In this document: one piece after another, positions 55,257-64,000 of the stretch
Layout: each line of letters opens with the position of its first letter
Numbering within the stretch: the stretch's first letter is position 1
DNA from: Agapetus fuscipes
Lineage: Eukaryota; Arthropoda; Insecta; Trichoptera; Glossosomatidae
DNA length: 64,000 bases
NCBI GenBank assembly: GCA_951799405.1
Contig: OX637353.1
Span: 14,570,001-14,634,000, forward strand
Reading direction: 5' to 3'
The notes under the pieces: model-generated
What the model saw: the letters and a program-made list of their open reading frames with translations, nothing else
Told to the model about the DNA's origin: nothing
The model's database searches: none
Made by a program: the position numbers and the translations under genes

Positions 55257-56684
55257 ATGGAGAACTCGTATGGAGTTGGCGTCGTGAACAGATACGCTCT
55301 TTTTCTGGACGATGAATCCGATCCGCTCGATGTACTGAAGGCGCAGGAGCTCGAGCGGGAGCGGAAGAGGAAGAGCAAAGAGGCCGAGAAAGAGAACAAA
55401 GGCAAGCCGGAGGTCAAAGTCAAGACTGCGGCGGCGGCGGCTCCAGCGCGCAAGGGCATCAAGGAGACCCAAAATGTGAAGCCGCAGGACGGCAAGGTCA
55501 CCGAGCCCAAGCGAGACAACAAACCCAACGCCAGGCCCAACGAGCGCAACCCGGAGCGTAACCCGGAGCGCAACAGCGAGCGCAACCAAGACCGCCCGCC
55601 CGCAAGGCGTCGCGAGGAGCGGCCCAACGGACCTGCTGACGGCGCCGAGGGCAACCCCAGGCCGCCGCGCAGGGACTTCGGGGACAGGAAGCCCGGGAAC
55701 TACGGAGAGCGCCGGAACAACTACGGAGACAACGCCGGGGGGGAGCGCCGCAACTATGGGGACAACGCTGGAGGAGAGCGTCGCAACTATGGGGACAACA
55801 ACGAACGACGTGAAGGAGGAGAGCGCCGCAGCTACGGAGACAACCAGGGCGAGAGGCGCAACTTCGGCGGCGATCATGTGGAACGCAGGAACTATGGCGG
55901 GGAGGGCGAGGGCGGAGAGCGCCGCGCTCCCTTCAGGGACAGGGGGCCGCGGGACGGACAGCGCGACGGGCAGCGCGGGGGCGGCAGACCGTACGACGGG
56001 CGCGGCAAGAGAGAGTTCGACCGCCGCTCGGGATCTGACAGGACTGGAGTGAAGCCTGTGGACAAGCGCGACGGCGGAGGCTCACACAACTGGGGCTCGC
56101 ACAAGGACGACATGGAGGAGTGGAACAAGCCACAGTCTGAAGGTGAGCAAACTGATGCCGAGAAGGTGGAGGGTTCTCCACCTGCTCCTGCTGCTCCCGT
56201 TGAGGTCAAGGAGGGCGAGGAGGAGCAGGCCCCGGCTCCCGTGGAAGAGGAAGCCAAGGAGCTCACGCTGGACGAGTGGAAGGCGCTGAAGGGAGGACGC
56301 GCCAAGCCCCAGTACAATCTGCGTAAGGCCGGCGAGGGAGAGGACCTTTCGCAGTGGAAGAACATGGTGGCACTTAAGAAGGTCAAGGCCGAAGGTGAGG
56401 AGAGTGACGACGAGTATGACAACTCCGAGTATCCTCAGCGTGTGGGCCGACAGAAGCGTGTCGTGGGCATTGAGTTCACATTCTACGAGCCGCGTCGTGG
56501 GGGTGGGGGGATGGGCCGCGGAGGGCGTGGAGGAAGGGGTGGCGGTGGGCGTGGAGGAGGGCCTCGGGGCCCCCGCCGGGACGAGGGGGGCCCTCCCCAC
56601 CCCGTGGCGGAGGAGAGACCACGCAACCAGCGCCAGAACGCCCCCAAGGTGGACGACAACAAGGACTTCCCGTCCTTGGGCTAA
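55257..56684 (+). CDS. SERBP1/HABP4-family (Vig-like) mRNA-binding protein, intronless
   Basis: A 475-codon intact ORF. The family binds mRNA and 80S ribosomes; Drosophila Vig was found with RISC and heterochromatin (known biology, not visible here). Supporting motifs: N-terminal NRYALFLDDESDPLDVL, a long Arg/Gly/Asn-rich region with GGERRNYGDNAG repeats (residues ~160-260), HNWGSHKDDMEEWNK, TLDEWKAL near 338, FTFYEPRRGGG then an RGG block, and terminal DFPSLG. The start has a good context (ATCATGG). Much GC-richer than the flanks and without introns, so it is a processed retrocopy or captured cDNA lying in B's 5' LTR downstream of the LTR promoter. No poly-A tract is evident. Confidence 0.88.
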   Translation: MENSYGVGVVNRYALFLDDESDPLDVLKAQELERERKRKSKEAEKENKGKPEVKVKTAAAAAPARKGIKETQNVKPQDGKVTEPKRDNKPNARPNERNPERNPERNSERNQDRPPARRREERPNGPADGAEGNPRPPRRDFGDRKPGNYGERRNNYGDNAGGERRNYGDNAGGERRNYGDNNERREGGERRSYGDNQGERRNFGGDHVERRNYGGEGEGGERRAPFRDRGPRDGQRDGQRGGGRPYDGRGKREFDRRSGSDRTGVKPVDKRDGGGSHNWGSHKDDMEEWNKPQSEGEQTDAEKVEGSPPAPAAPVEVKEGEEEQAPAPVEEEAKELTLDEWKALKGGRAKPQYNLRKAGEGEDLSQWKNMVALKKVKAEGEESDDEYDNSEYPQRVGRQKRVVGIEFTFYEPRRGGGGMGRGGRGGRGGGGRGGGPRGPRRDEGGPPHPVAEERPRNQRQNAPKVDDNKDFPSLG

Positions 56685-56743
56685 GCACGCAGAACATCTG
56701 GTAACATTATGTATCATCACCTATGAACCTAGATATATCGAGT

Positions 56744-57000
56744 CATATCGCACGCTTAATCATAAAGAGCAATAACTCGAAAAATAAGAATGTTGGGAAA
56801 TCACGTTTGAAGTTCAGACAACCAGTACAACTTGTATGGGATGAAAAAGGCGACCGATGCTTTATCTCGGTCATATTCGTCCAAATTGAATGGCTGTCAC
56901 ATTCTACCTATTCTTCTCGCATTGTTCTTGTGTTTTATTACAAAATCTCGATTTTCACAATTTTTGAGTTATTTCTCTTTATGATTAAACGTGCGATATG
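56744..57000. mobile_element. MITE (ATCGCACG family) in the 3' UTR-like region
   Basis: CATATCGCACGCTTAATCAT and its inverse form ~41-bp ends. It matches 44684-45271 (there interrupted by a SINE). It lies ~60 bp after the SERBP1-like stop and may have been present in the parental 3' UTR. Confidence 0.82.
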
Positions 57001-57004
57001 TATG

Positions 57005-57225
57005 TAATGTTATTATTGAAGTAAATGTATAATTATGTACGAGGATGTTTATTTTGAGGCTCTGCAGGACGGGACTTCCACTGCTGAAGTGTGACGCTCC
57101 TTGGCTAACATCGTTGACTGCGCTTTCAGTAAATTGTTGACATTTTTATAAACATTTAGAAGAAAGGGAAATCCATGTTTGTTGATGTTTTTGTCTTATT
57201 AACTGGTTTTATTGAAGAGTACAAA
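57005..57225 (+). other. Remainder of the SERBP1-like block
   Basis: AT-rich 3' UTR-like sequence between the MITE and the point where LTR homology resumes (AAAGAACCCAGG, ~57226). No poly-A tail or AATAAA was seen. Confidence 0.5.
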
Positions 57226-57700
57226 GAACCCAGGAAAAACGTAACAATGGTGTCGGTGTGAAGTTTAAAACCAAGTACCAAGTAAAAACTGTGCTTGAGA
57301 CTTTTGAAAAATATATGTGGACAACATAATAAAAACTGATGAATAAAAAAAAAAAAAGTTTTAAATAAAACTGGTTAAACTTGAATTAAAAACGATCGTG
57401 TGGTTACCCGCTAAAAATTTGATTGAAGTGTGCATAGATAACGTGTTAATAATATTGTGATAGTGTTAGTAAATACTCATTAGCCGATCTGGCGAAGCAA
57501 AGTAAATAATCATTATCTAATATCATTATTTGAAATTTAAAAATAAATATTAAAAGGCGGTACCTACCTACCGTCAGTATAATTAGATAAATTATTATTT
57601 TGCCAAAGTACGTATTTAAAATAACTTTATATATAAAACTCATAACCCGTATTAAATAAATTTGCAAATATTTTTGTTTTGAAGTTTGTTAAAATAAAAA

Positions 57701-59413
57701 ATGGCTAAGGTGAACATCAAGGACCTCAAAGCCTATGAGCTTAAGAATGAGCTTCTGGAGAGGGACCTGGAGACCTCAGGAGGGAAGGCGGCCTTACAAG
57801 CACGCCTCATGGAGGCCTTGGAACAGTCAGGCGAAGACCCGGCATATTTTGTCATGGCGTCTGGAGGGGACCGCGAGCGAGCCGTGGAAGAGTTTAAAAC
57901 AAAGATGGCTGCCAACTTCAAGAGCTTGTGGGAAGACCTAGGTGGTTGGAAGGAGGAGAGGGCTAAAAACCTAGCCTTAAAAATGTCGGTGGACACTGAT
58001 AGTGTAAAATTAAGTGATAATCAGGATGACAAAAAGGCCGATATGTCAACTGAGGATGAGTCGTCTCAGGAGTTGGGGAAGGGAGACCTGCAGGCCAAAA
58101 ACAACGGCCAGCTCAAGGTTGAGGACGCAGCTGACAGCAAAGATGTCAAAGACGATGTCAAGTCGGCTGAAAACGGCAAGAGTGACTCGGCCGAGGTGAA
58201 GGCTGACAAGGATGCGAAGGAGGAGACGGACGCCAAGGAGGAGGATGAGGACGCCAAGGACAAGAAGGGCAAGGCCAAGAAGGCCAACAGTGTGAAGAAG
58301 AAGCCCGCGCCCAAGAAGAAGGCGGAGGAGGCCGTGGAGGAGGCTCCCAAGAAGAAGAAGGCCGTGGAGCCGCCGGTGCCCGTGCCCGCGGGCCGGGGCA
58401 TCCCCATCGACCACATCCCCGACGTGGAGGTGGCCATCTCCAGGTTCAAGATGGAGGACCTCAAGTTCCGGTACAATCAATTGTGCCGCACGAACCTCAT
58501 CAAGCGCAACAAAAAGAAGTTCAAGGGCTACGAGTTTGAGAAGGACACGCCTGAGCACAAGGCCAAGCTGGAGGAGGTGCAGAAGCTGGAGCCCAAGCAG
58601 CTGCGGACGCTGTGCGAGAAGCTGGGCTTGGACAAGAGGGGCGCGCCCACGGAGCTGGCCAGCAGGGTGGTGGGCTTCCTGCTGCTGCCAAAGCAAGTCT
58701 CCTCGCACGCCAGGGGGCTGATGAAGGAGAGGCCGGTGACTGACCGCGGCGAGGCCACGGGAGGCAGGCCCAGAAGGTCCGCTGCTGCTATTGTCAAGAG
58801 AGGTTACTCTAACGAGGAGTATGAAACAGATCCGGAAACCAAAGTGCGGGGACCCAAAGTCAGCAGGGATGAATTAGGGGATTCAGATGGCTCGTACAAC
58901 CCGAGTGGCTCCGGACAGGAGGCGGACTCTGACTTTGACCCGTCAGTGGGGGAGGGGGGCGCTCTCTCCCGCAGGCGCCGCGCCCCCGCCCGCAGGGGCT
59001 CAGCCAAGCAGAGCAAGCAGAAGGGACGACCCAAGCATGGCGCGGCAGGAAGCCACTCAGCGAGTCAGAGGACGAGAGCAAGAGTGAAAACTCCACTTCC
59101 GAGCAGGAGAGCGGCTCCGACAACCAAGGATTCTGATCCTTTGACGCAGGAGCCGGCGAGCAAGCGGAGCCGAGGAGCGGTGGCTGACCGGGGACGCAAG
59201 GCGGCGCCCCCAACCAAGGAAAGGCGCCCATGCCGGCCGCCAAGAGGAAAGCACCCCCCCCCACACCAGCCAGCAATGACGGGCAAAACCCTAAGGGGAA
59301 AATTCCGTGGAACGTCATTTTTCCTGACCACTGGATGCAACTGTGGGTCAAACTGCCCGTACCTTCTTAAAGAAAAGACTGTTCCGGGGCGGAACAGTCT
59401 AAGGGGGGGATAA
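57701..59413 (+). CDS. Element B fusion protein: Gag SAP start + DEK-like protein + Pol tail remnant
   Basis: A 570-codon ORF. Residues 1-~55 match element A Gag (SAP motif). An acidic/Lys-rich stretch (~110-225) leads to a DEK domain at ~230-335: GRGIPIDHIPDVEVAISRF, FKGYEFEKDTPEHKAKLEEV and LCEKLGLDKRGAPTELASRV. DEK is a chromatin and histone-binding protein. A Ser/acidic region follows (SDGSYNPSGSGQEADSDFDP). Around 59040-59270 a neighbouring frame looks more DEK-like (SESEDESKSENSTSEQES), so a frameshift seems likely; the DEK C-terminal domain is absent. The last ~35 residues (FFLTTGCNCGSNCPYL...) copy the end of A's Pol, but with its CCCH ligands damaged. The stop codon abuts the LTR. 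Confidence 0.82.
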   Translation: MAKVNIKDLKAYELKNELLERDLETSGGKAALQARLMEALEQSGEDPAYFVMASGGDRERAVEEFKTKMAANFKSLWEDLGGWKEERAKNLALKMSVDTDSVKLSDNQDDKKADMSTEDESSQELGKGDLQAKNNGQLKVEDAADSKDVKDDVKSAENGKSDSAEVKADKDAKEETDAKEEDEDAKDKKGKAKKANSVKKKPAPKKKAEEAVEEAPKKKKAVEPPVPVPAGRGIPIDHIPDVEVAISRFKMEDLKFRYNQLCRTNLIKRNKKKFKGYEFEKDTPEHKAKLEEVQKLEPKQLRTLCEKLGLDKRGAPTELASRVVGFLLLPKQVSSHARGLMKERPVTDRGEATGGRPRRSAAAIVKRGYSNEEYETDPETKVRGPKVSRDELGDSDGSYNPSGSGQEADSDFDPSVGEGGALSRRRRAPARRGSAKQSKQKGRPKHGAAGSHSASQRTRARVKTPLPSRRAAPTTKDSDPLTQEPASKRSRGAVADRGRKAAPPTKERRPCRPPRGKHPPPHQPAMTGKTLRGKFRGTSFFLTTGCNCGSNCPYLLKEKTVPGRNSLRGG

Positions 59414-59866
59414 TGTAACGAAATACACTGGTAGATGTTTATTGGTGTACGTGTGTTTTGAGAGAATGTTCTGGCCCAGACGATTGTAATTGTAAGGTGT
59501 GTATGTAGGTAGGAAATGGACTCTTCATGAAATAAATATGTCCAGAATCGTCTATACAACTGTGGTAGTGGAACTTTCTAGGGCAGGCTAGAATGGCCCC
59601 TAGGTTCCGCTATAAGAAGGGCGACATTCGGCTGAAGGGAGTCAGTCTTCGAAGCACTCACACAGAGGAGTATCTAGTTGCCAGGGCGACCAATAAGGTG
59701 TAAAATAAATGTAATCTGTACGAAATAAATAAGTGTGTTAAAATAAATCTGTTAGAATAAGTCTGTTAAAATAAATCTATTGTAAGAAAGTCTGTGTAAA
59801 TAAACTGTATGGCTAACTTGTGTTAAACTTGTGTTTTAATTAAAAGAACCCAGGAAAAACGTAACA
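59414..59866 (+). repeat. Element B 3' LTR
   Basis: 453 bp, TGTAACG...CGTAACA, preceded by a purine-rich tract AAGGGGGGGATAA that also encodes the ORF end. TATA at 59611 and initiator at 59642. Confidence 0.9.
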
Positions 59867-59870
59867 GTAT

Positions 59871-62800
59871 GATAGAACCGGAGAACATGGACAATGTTAA
59901 CAAAGGAGTCATGGTGGCAAGAACAGTGATTCGCGCAAAGGAGACCATTCCTGTCAAGATCATGAATGTGAACAGCTACCCAGTTAAAATGAATGAAGGT
60001 TTTGTTTTGGGCAGATGTGAGAGGATAACTTCCATTGTGCAACAGATGACAAACATGTCATGCGAAGGAAACAAATTGTCAACACAATTGGAAGCCCTGG
60101 TCCACGACGCTTCCCAAGGTCTAACCGAGGAAAACAAACGGAGAGTGAGGAGTTTGATCTGCCGCTACCAGAACATTTTCGAGGACTCTAATGGCCGTCT
60201 GGGAAGAACCAAGGTAGTGCGACATAGCATAGACACCGGAGAAGCGAGACCAATAAAACAGGCTCCAAGAAGACTACCCTTTGCAAAGCGGGAAGAAGCT
60301 GACAAGATCATCAAAGACATGAGCAAGGATGGCATCATAGAACCATCAAGTAGCCCTTGGACATCCCCGGTGGTACTGGTGAAAAAGAAGGATGGTACCA
60401 CGAGATTTTGTGTGGACTACAGACTGCTCAACGATGTTACGAAAAAGGATAGTTACCCTCTGCCAAGGATTGACGACACCTTGGACACATTGGCAGGATG
60501 CACCATTTTTTCCACATTGGACCTGAAAAGTGGCTACTGGCAAGTTGAATTGGATGCCAAAGATAAGGAGAAAACTGCATTCTCGACTGGATCTGGACTT
60601 TGGCAGTTCACCGTGATGCCATTTGGCTTATGCAATGCCCCCGCCACGTTTGAAAGGCTGATGGAGAATGTGCTGCGAGGACTGTCATGGGAAACCTGCC
60701 TGGTATACTTGGATGACATAATCATCCTGGGAAAGGACTTCAACCATCAGTTGAGAAATCTGGAGCAAGTTTTCGGGCGACTACAAGACGCTGGACTGAA
60801 GCTCAACCCGAAAAAGTGTAACCTGTTCAAGAAACAAGTGAATTACCTGGGACACATAGTTTCTCAACGTGGAGTTGAAGTTGACCCTGCCAAAATCAAG
60901 GCAGTAAGAGACTGGCCCGTGCTGAAGGACAAACATGAAACTAGGAGTTTCCTGGGGCTGTGCACTTATTACAGGAGGTTTGTGCCAAGATTTGCGGACA
61001 TTGCAAAACCGCTCACCAAGCTTACGGAAGAAAACACTCGCTTCCATTGGAGTGATTCCTGCGCACAAGCATTTGAAGAGCTTAAGGGAAGATTAACAAG
61101 TGCCCCCATCTTGAGCTACCCACGAAAAGATGGAAAGTTCATCCTGGATACCGACGCTAGTAATGTGGGGATAGGAGGCGTCCTTTCCCAAATACAGGAT
61201 GGGCATGAGACTGTTCTGGGTTACTTCAGTAAAGTGCTTTCCAAGCCAGAACGAAATTATTGCGTGACCAGACGAGAGCTTCTTGCCGTGATAAAATCAG
61301 TGGAACACTTCCGCAAATACTTGTACGGGAGAAAATTCACACTACGGACTGATCATGCTGCACTGGTTTGGCTTCTGAAATTCAAAAACCCAGAAGGGCA
61401 AGTGGCTAGATGGATTGAAAGGCTCCAGGAGTATGATTATGACTCCGAACATAGACCTGGCACGCTTCATCGAAATGCGGACGCATTATCCAGACGACCA
61501 TGCGCCAGTGACTGCAAACATTGCAGCAAGATGGAGGACAAGGTAGCAATTGTCCAAAGGACGACCACCGAAGATGAGGACTGGCAAGATGAAAAATTGG
61601 CGCAAGACCAACTGAATGATCCGGACTTGAAGTATGTGATGGAATGGGCGCGAGAAGGAGAAAGGCCAACCTGGGAAAAACTCGCCCCCTTATCACCAAC
61701 TGTCAAGGCTTATTGGGCTCAATGGGGATCCATAGTGATAGAAGGAGGGTTTCTGAAACGAAAGATCGAGAAGGAAGACGGCACACTTAGAAGAAAGCAA
61801 ACCCTCGTTCCGAGGAGCCGAGTACCGGAAATCCTTGGACTGCTGCATGGAGGAACTTCTGGAGGACATCTAGGCGTTAAGAAGACGCTGGAGAAAGTGA
61901 AAGAGCGATTTTACTGGATCAACTGCAGCGAAGACGTCAAAGATTGGTGTCGAAAATGTGTAACCTGTGCAACGGCCAATGGACCGCAAAGGAAAAGGCG
62001 AGCACCAATGCGTCAGTACAATGTTGGCAGCCCCTTTGAAAGAATTGCCATCGACATAGCTGGCCCATTTCCTACAACTGAGAAGGGTAACAAGTACATC
62101 ATGGTGGTGATGGATTACTTCAGCAAGTGGGTGGAAGCTTACTCAATTCCTAACCAAGAGGCCGTAACCGTGACTGAAGTTCTAGTTACCGAATTTATCA
62201 GCAGGTTTGGCGTACCCCTGGAATTACATTCTGATCAGGGAAGGAACTTTGAAGCTGCTATCTTCCAGCAAATGTGTGAGCGGCTAGGGATCTACAAGAC
62301 CAGGACCACTGCGCTACATCCACAGTCTGATGGAATGGTGGAAAGGATGAACCGTACCGTGGGGAGGTACTTAGCCAAAGTAGTGTCCAGCCATCAGCGG
62401 GACTGGGACCGACATCTGCCTTTGTTCTTATTGGCTTACCGGTCGGCTGTTCAGGAAACGACGAAGAAGACTCCCAGCAGCATACTGTTTGGGCGAGAAA
62501 TGCGACTTCCTTGTGATCTCAAATTTGGCTGCAAACCAGGTGAAGACCTAGCCGGAGAAGACTATGTGACAGACCTTCGCAGGAGGCTGGATGACATCCA
62601 TGATCAGGTCCGCATGAACATCGGGGAAGCCAGCGATCAAATGAAGGAGCGCTATGACACCAGAGCTGACAGCATGGGGTACAAAGCTGGTGACTGGGTG
62701 TGGCTTTTTGACCCCAAGAGGCGCCAAGGATACTGTCCGAAACTTCAGCGTTCCTGGGACGGGCCGTACGAGATCTTGGAGCGCATCAACGATGTGGTCT

Positions 62801-63537
62801 ACCGCATAAAAAAGAGACCAAACGGAAAACCAAGGGTCGTGCACTACAATCGCCTCTCACCATACCTAGGCGATAATGATGACCAACCAGCCCAAAAAGT
62901 ACGACAGTGCGTCGCATCCGAAAGATCACCAGCCTTTGAGACGTTTTGGGAGAACGCGAAGGCAGGGCAGAAGTTTCGCCATGGAGTGACCACAGAAGTC
63001 CACAAGGACTTATTTGAGGTCACTAGGGACCACACACTGGCATGCAGTGTACCGGAAGATCTAGATATGTCTAGAGGAATTGCACGGGTCTTCCGATACA
63101 AATTCGGAGAACCGCAACCCTCGAGCAGCCCGCAAGGAAGAGCTCTGAGACTACCGAAGGGGCGTCAACAAGCATACTGCCTGGTTGTCCCGGATTCCAG
63201 CAACCTGGAAGAGGACTACAAGGCATTGTGGGACGGCCTTGTTGAGCTGCGTGACTACATGTTGGAGGATCAGCAGGCGCGTCTGGCAATACCGAAGATG
63301 GGTGGCGGCCGCGCTAATCGAGACTGGCGGATAATCCGGAGTATGATTGAAGCAGTGTTCTCGGGAGTCGGCATCAGCGTCATGGTGTGCTGCGAGCAAG
63401 CGCAGCCGAGAGCCAGTGGGGAGAAATCCGTGGACTGCCACTTCTTCCTGACCACAGGGTGTCGACGTGGATCAGCATGCCCCTACCTACACAGAGTCAA
63501 GACTGTTCCGGGACGAAAAAGTCTAGGTGGGGGGTAG
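59871..63537 (+). CDS. Element A pol: RT, RNase H, integrase, macro-like domain, CCCH finger
   Basis: The ORF is open from 59869; residue numbers count from there. RT: FSTLDLKSGYWQVELD, MPFGLCNAPATFERLM and YLDD at 280-283. RNase H: LDTDASNVGIGGVLS near 428. Integrase: HHCC zinc module at ~659-705, catalytic D729, D789, E825 (D-35-E) and a GPYEILERI module near the end. Beyond the usual end, residues ~1040-1176 look like a TARG1/OARD1-type macro domain (DLFEVTRDHTLACSV, MSRGIARVFRYKFG, IPKMGGGRANRDW, MIEAVFSGVGISVMV). Then CHFFLTTGCRRGSACPYLH fits C-X7-C-X5-C-X3-H. In TARG1 a catalytic Asp lies in the GxG-loop segment; here that site appears to be Ala, so binding without hydrolysis is possible (inference). 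The stop lies directly against the 3' LTR. Confidence 0.88.
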
Positions 63538-64000
63538 TGTTATGTAAATATAAATATTGAAATAAGTATGGGTAGTTATAGTTATAAGAATCCTCAAAAG
63601 TATTGGTAGGTAAGATCGATAATTATGTATAAGTGTAGAATTCTCTAGGCTAAGTAGGTACTTGTTATAATTATAGGAATTCTGTATTACATTTGTAGGT
63701 AGGATTTTGGTTGTGTCTAGGTAGTACGTGAAACATCGAGAAGTAATAATTACTCTGGAACCGTCTGGCGACTTTAGTTCTAGATCATACTGCTCTACAG
63801 AGTATAAAGGTGCGAATGGCCTGCAGAGCGGGCCAGTATCATAGAGACTTACAAACACATCGAAGTCATCTGATCAGTGAACCAAAACCAAGTGGAATAA
63901 TCGAGAAAGTAGTGTGAAAATAAATTTTGTAACTGTGTAAAATAAATAACTATTGAAGAAGACCTGTGTATTTTTAATTTGAAGACAATTGAACCCTAAT
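63538..64000 (+). repeat. Element A 3' LTR (cut by window end)
   Basis: Begins TGTTATG right after the pol stop and a G-rich tract (GGTGGGGGGTAG). It matches the 5' LTR to its base 465; the last ~9 bp are outside the window. TATA at 63803. Confidence 0.92.

Larger units (their letters stand above)
54589..57246 (+). repeat. Element B 5' LTR, expanded by two insertions
   Basis: The parts 54589-54611, 54809-55148 and ~57226-57246 align with the 3' LTR (59414-59866). By eye the ~330 bp before the gene are identical in both. A foldback element (54612-54808) and the SERBP1-like block (~55149-57225) are extra. About 80 bp present in the 3' LTR seem missing here, so the gene block replaced LTR sequence rather than simply splitting it. 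The PBS-like ATGGTGTCGGTGTGAAG follows at 57247. Confidence 0.8.
54589..59866 (+). mobile_element. Element B: non-autonomous LTR element carrying host-derived genes
   Basis: Bounded by TGTAACG and CGTAACA ends and the 4-bp duplication GTAT (54585-54588, 59867-59870). Its leader (57247-57700) and first ~55 codons match element A's, so B belongs to the same lineage, but the LTRs differ. It has no protease, RT or integrase and must rely on proteins supplied in trans, plausibly A's. Contents: an expanded 5' LTR with an intronless SERBP1-like gene, and a Gag-DEK fusion ORF. Confidence 0.88.
51572..64000 (+). mobile_element. Element A: Ty3/gypsy LTR retrotransposon (runs past window end)
   Basis: Two near-identical LTRs (51572-52045 and 63538-64000, the latter cut by ~9 bp) enclose gag, protease and RT-RNase H-integrase genes. 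Domain order (integrase after RNase H) marks it as Ty3/gypsy. Element B (54589-59866) interrupts it; without B its length would be about 7.2 kb. The left flank is GTAT; the right flank lies outside the window. No env-like ORF is present. The coding frames have no stops other than those brought by B. Confidence 0.93.

Noticed and set aside
55122..56720. Minus-strand ORFs of 158-251 codons
   Set aside because: Antisense of the GC-rich SERBP1-like gene; hydrophobic low-complexity readings without motifs.
51572..64000. Endogenous retrovirus (errantivirus) with env
   Set aside because: No third ORF with signal peptide or membrane segments lies between integrase and the 3' LTR; the extra Pol tail is macro/CCCH-like, not an envelope.
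1..64000. CRISPR array or bacterial operon
   Set aside because: Tandem repeats here (30-bp, 145-bp, ~20-bp units) lack unique regular spacers and cas genes; introns and SINEs show the DNA is eukaryotic.

Overview
The window is AT-rich nuclear DNA of an insect, most likely a lepidopteran. I infer this from interrupted genes with GT-AG introns, dense tRNA-derived SINEs, RTE-type LINEs with an (AAG)n tail, Penelope-like fragments, hAT and Harbinger remnants, and insect-style LTR promoters. No bacterial features (operons, Shine-Dalgarno sites, CRISPR) are present.

Host genes. One multi-exon gene is well supported on the minus strand. Its six exons run from 38253 down to 25155; all splice phases agree and they encode 552 codons plus a stop. 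The product is a C2H2 zinc-finger protein with a central finger array and a C-terminal finger pair arranged as in Ikaros/hunchback proteins. Its 5' exons are not in view. One internal exon is part of a 145-bp tandem array of almost four copies. A second host gene is suggested only by a candidate first exon at 12169-12277 (minus).

Repeats, left to right. 1-25 kb: a full-length RTE LINE with an intact 973-codon ORF, about ten copies of an unclassified ~240-bp repeat (here called Rep240), three tRNA-SINE families, a hAT remnant, a Harbinger remnant and several MITEs. 25-38 kb: the zinc-finger gene, with a 3.6-kb DNA transposon carrying a broken transposase in one intron and LINE/Penelope debris elsewhere. 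38-51 kb: nested repeats, a solo LTR, a truncated RTE copy and LINE 3' ends.

51.5-64 kb holds the most unusual structure. A Ty3/gypsy retrotransposon (element A) runs from 51572 to just past the window end. Its Gag begins with a SAP-like domain. Its Pol ends with a macro-domain-like (ADP-ribose-binding type) segment and a CCCH zinc finger. A second LTR element (element B, 54589-59866) has inserted into A's pol with a 4-bp target duplication. B shares A's leader and Gag start, but instead of gag-pol it carries a DEK-like chromatin protein fused between the Gag start and a remnant of the Pol end. B's 5' LTR is expanded by an intronless, intact SERBP1/Vig-like gene lying downstream of the LTR's own core promoter. 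The comparable ~330 bp of B's two LTRs look identical by eye, so B is very young. A and B look like an autonomous/non-autonomous pair that has captured host genes for RNA- and chromatin-associated proteins.

All calls come from reading the sequence and from remembered family motifs; no searches were run. Interspersed-repeat boundaries without target-site duplications are accurate to about 10-20 bp.
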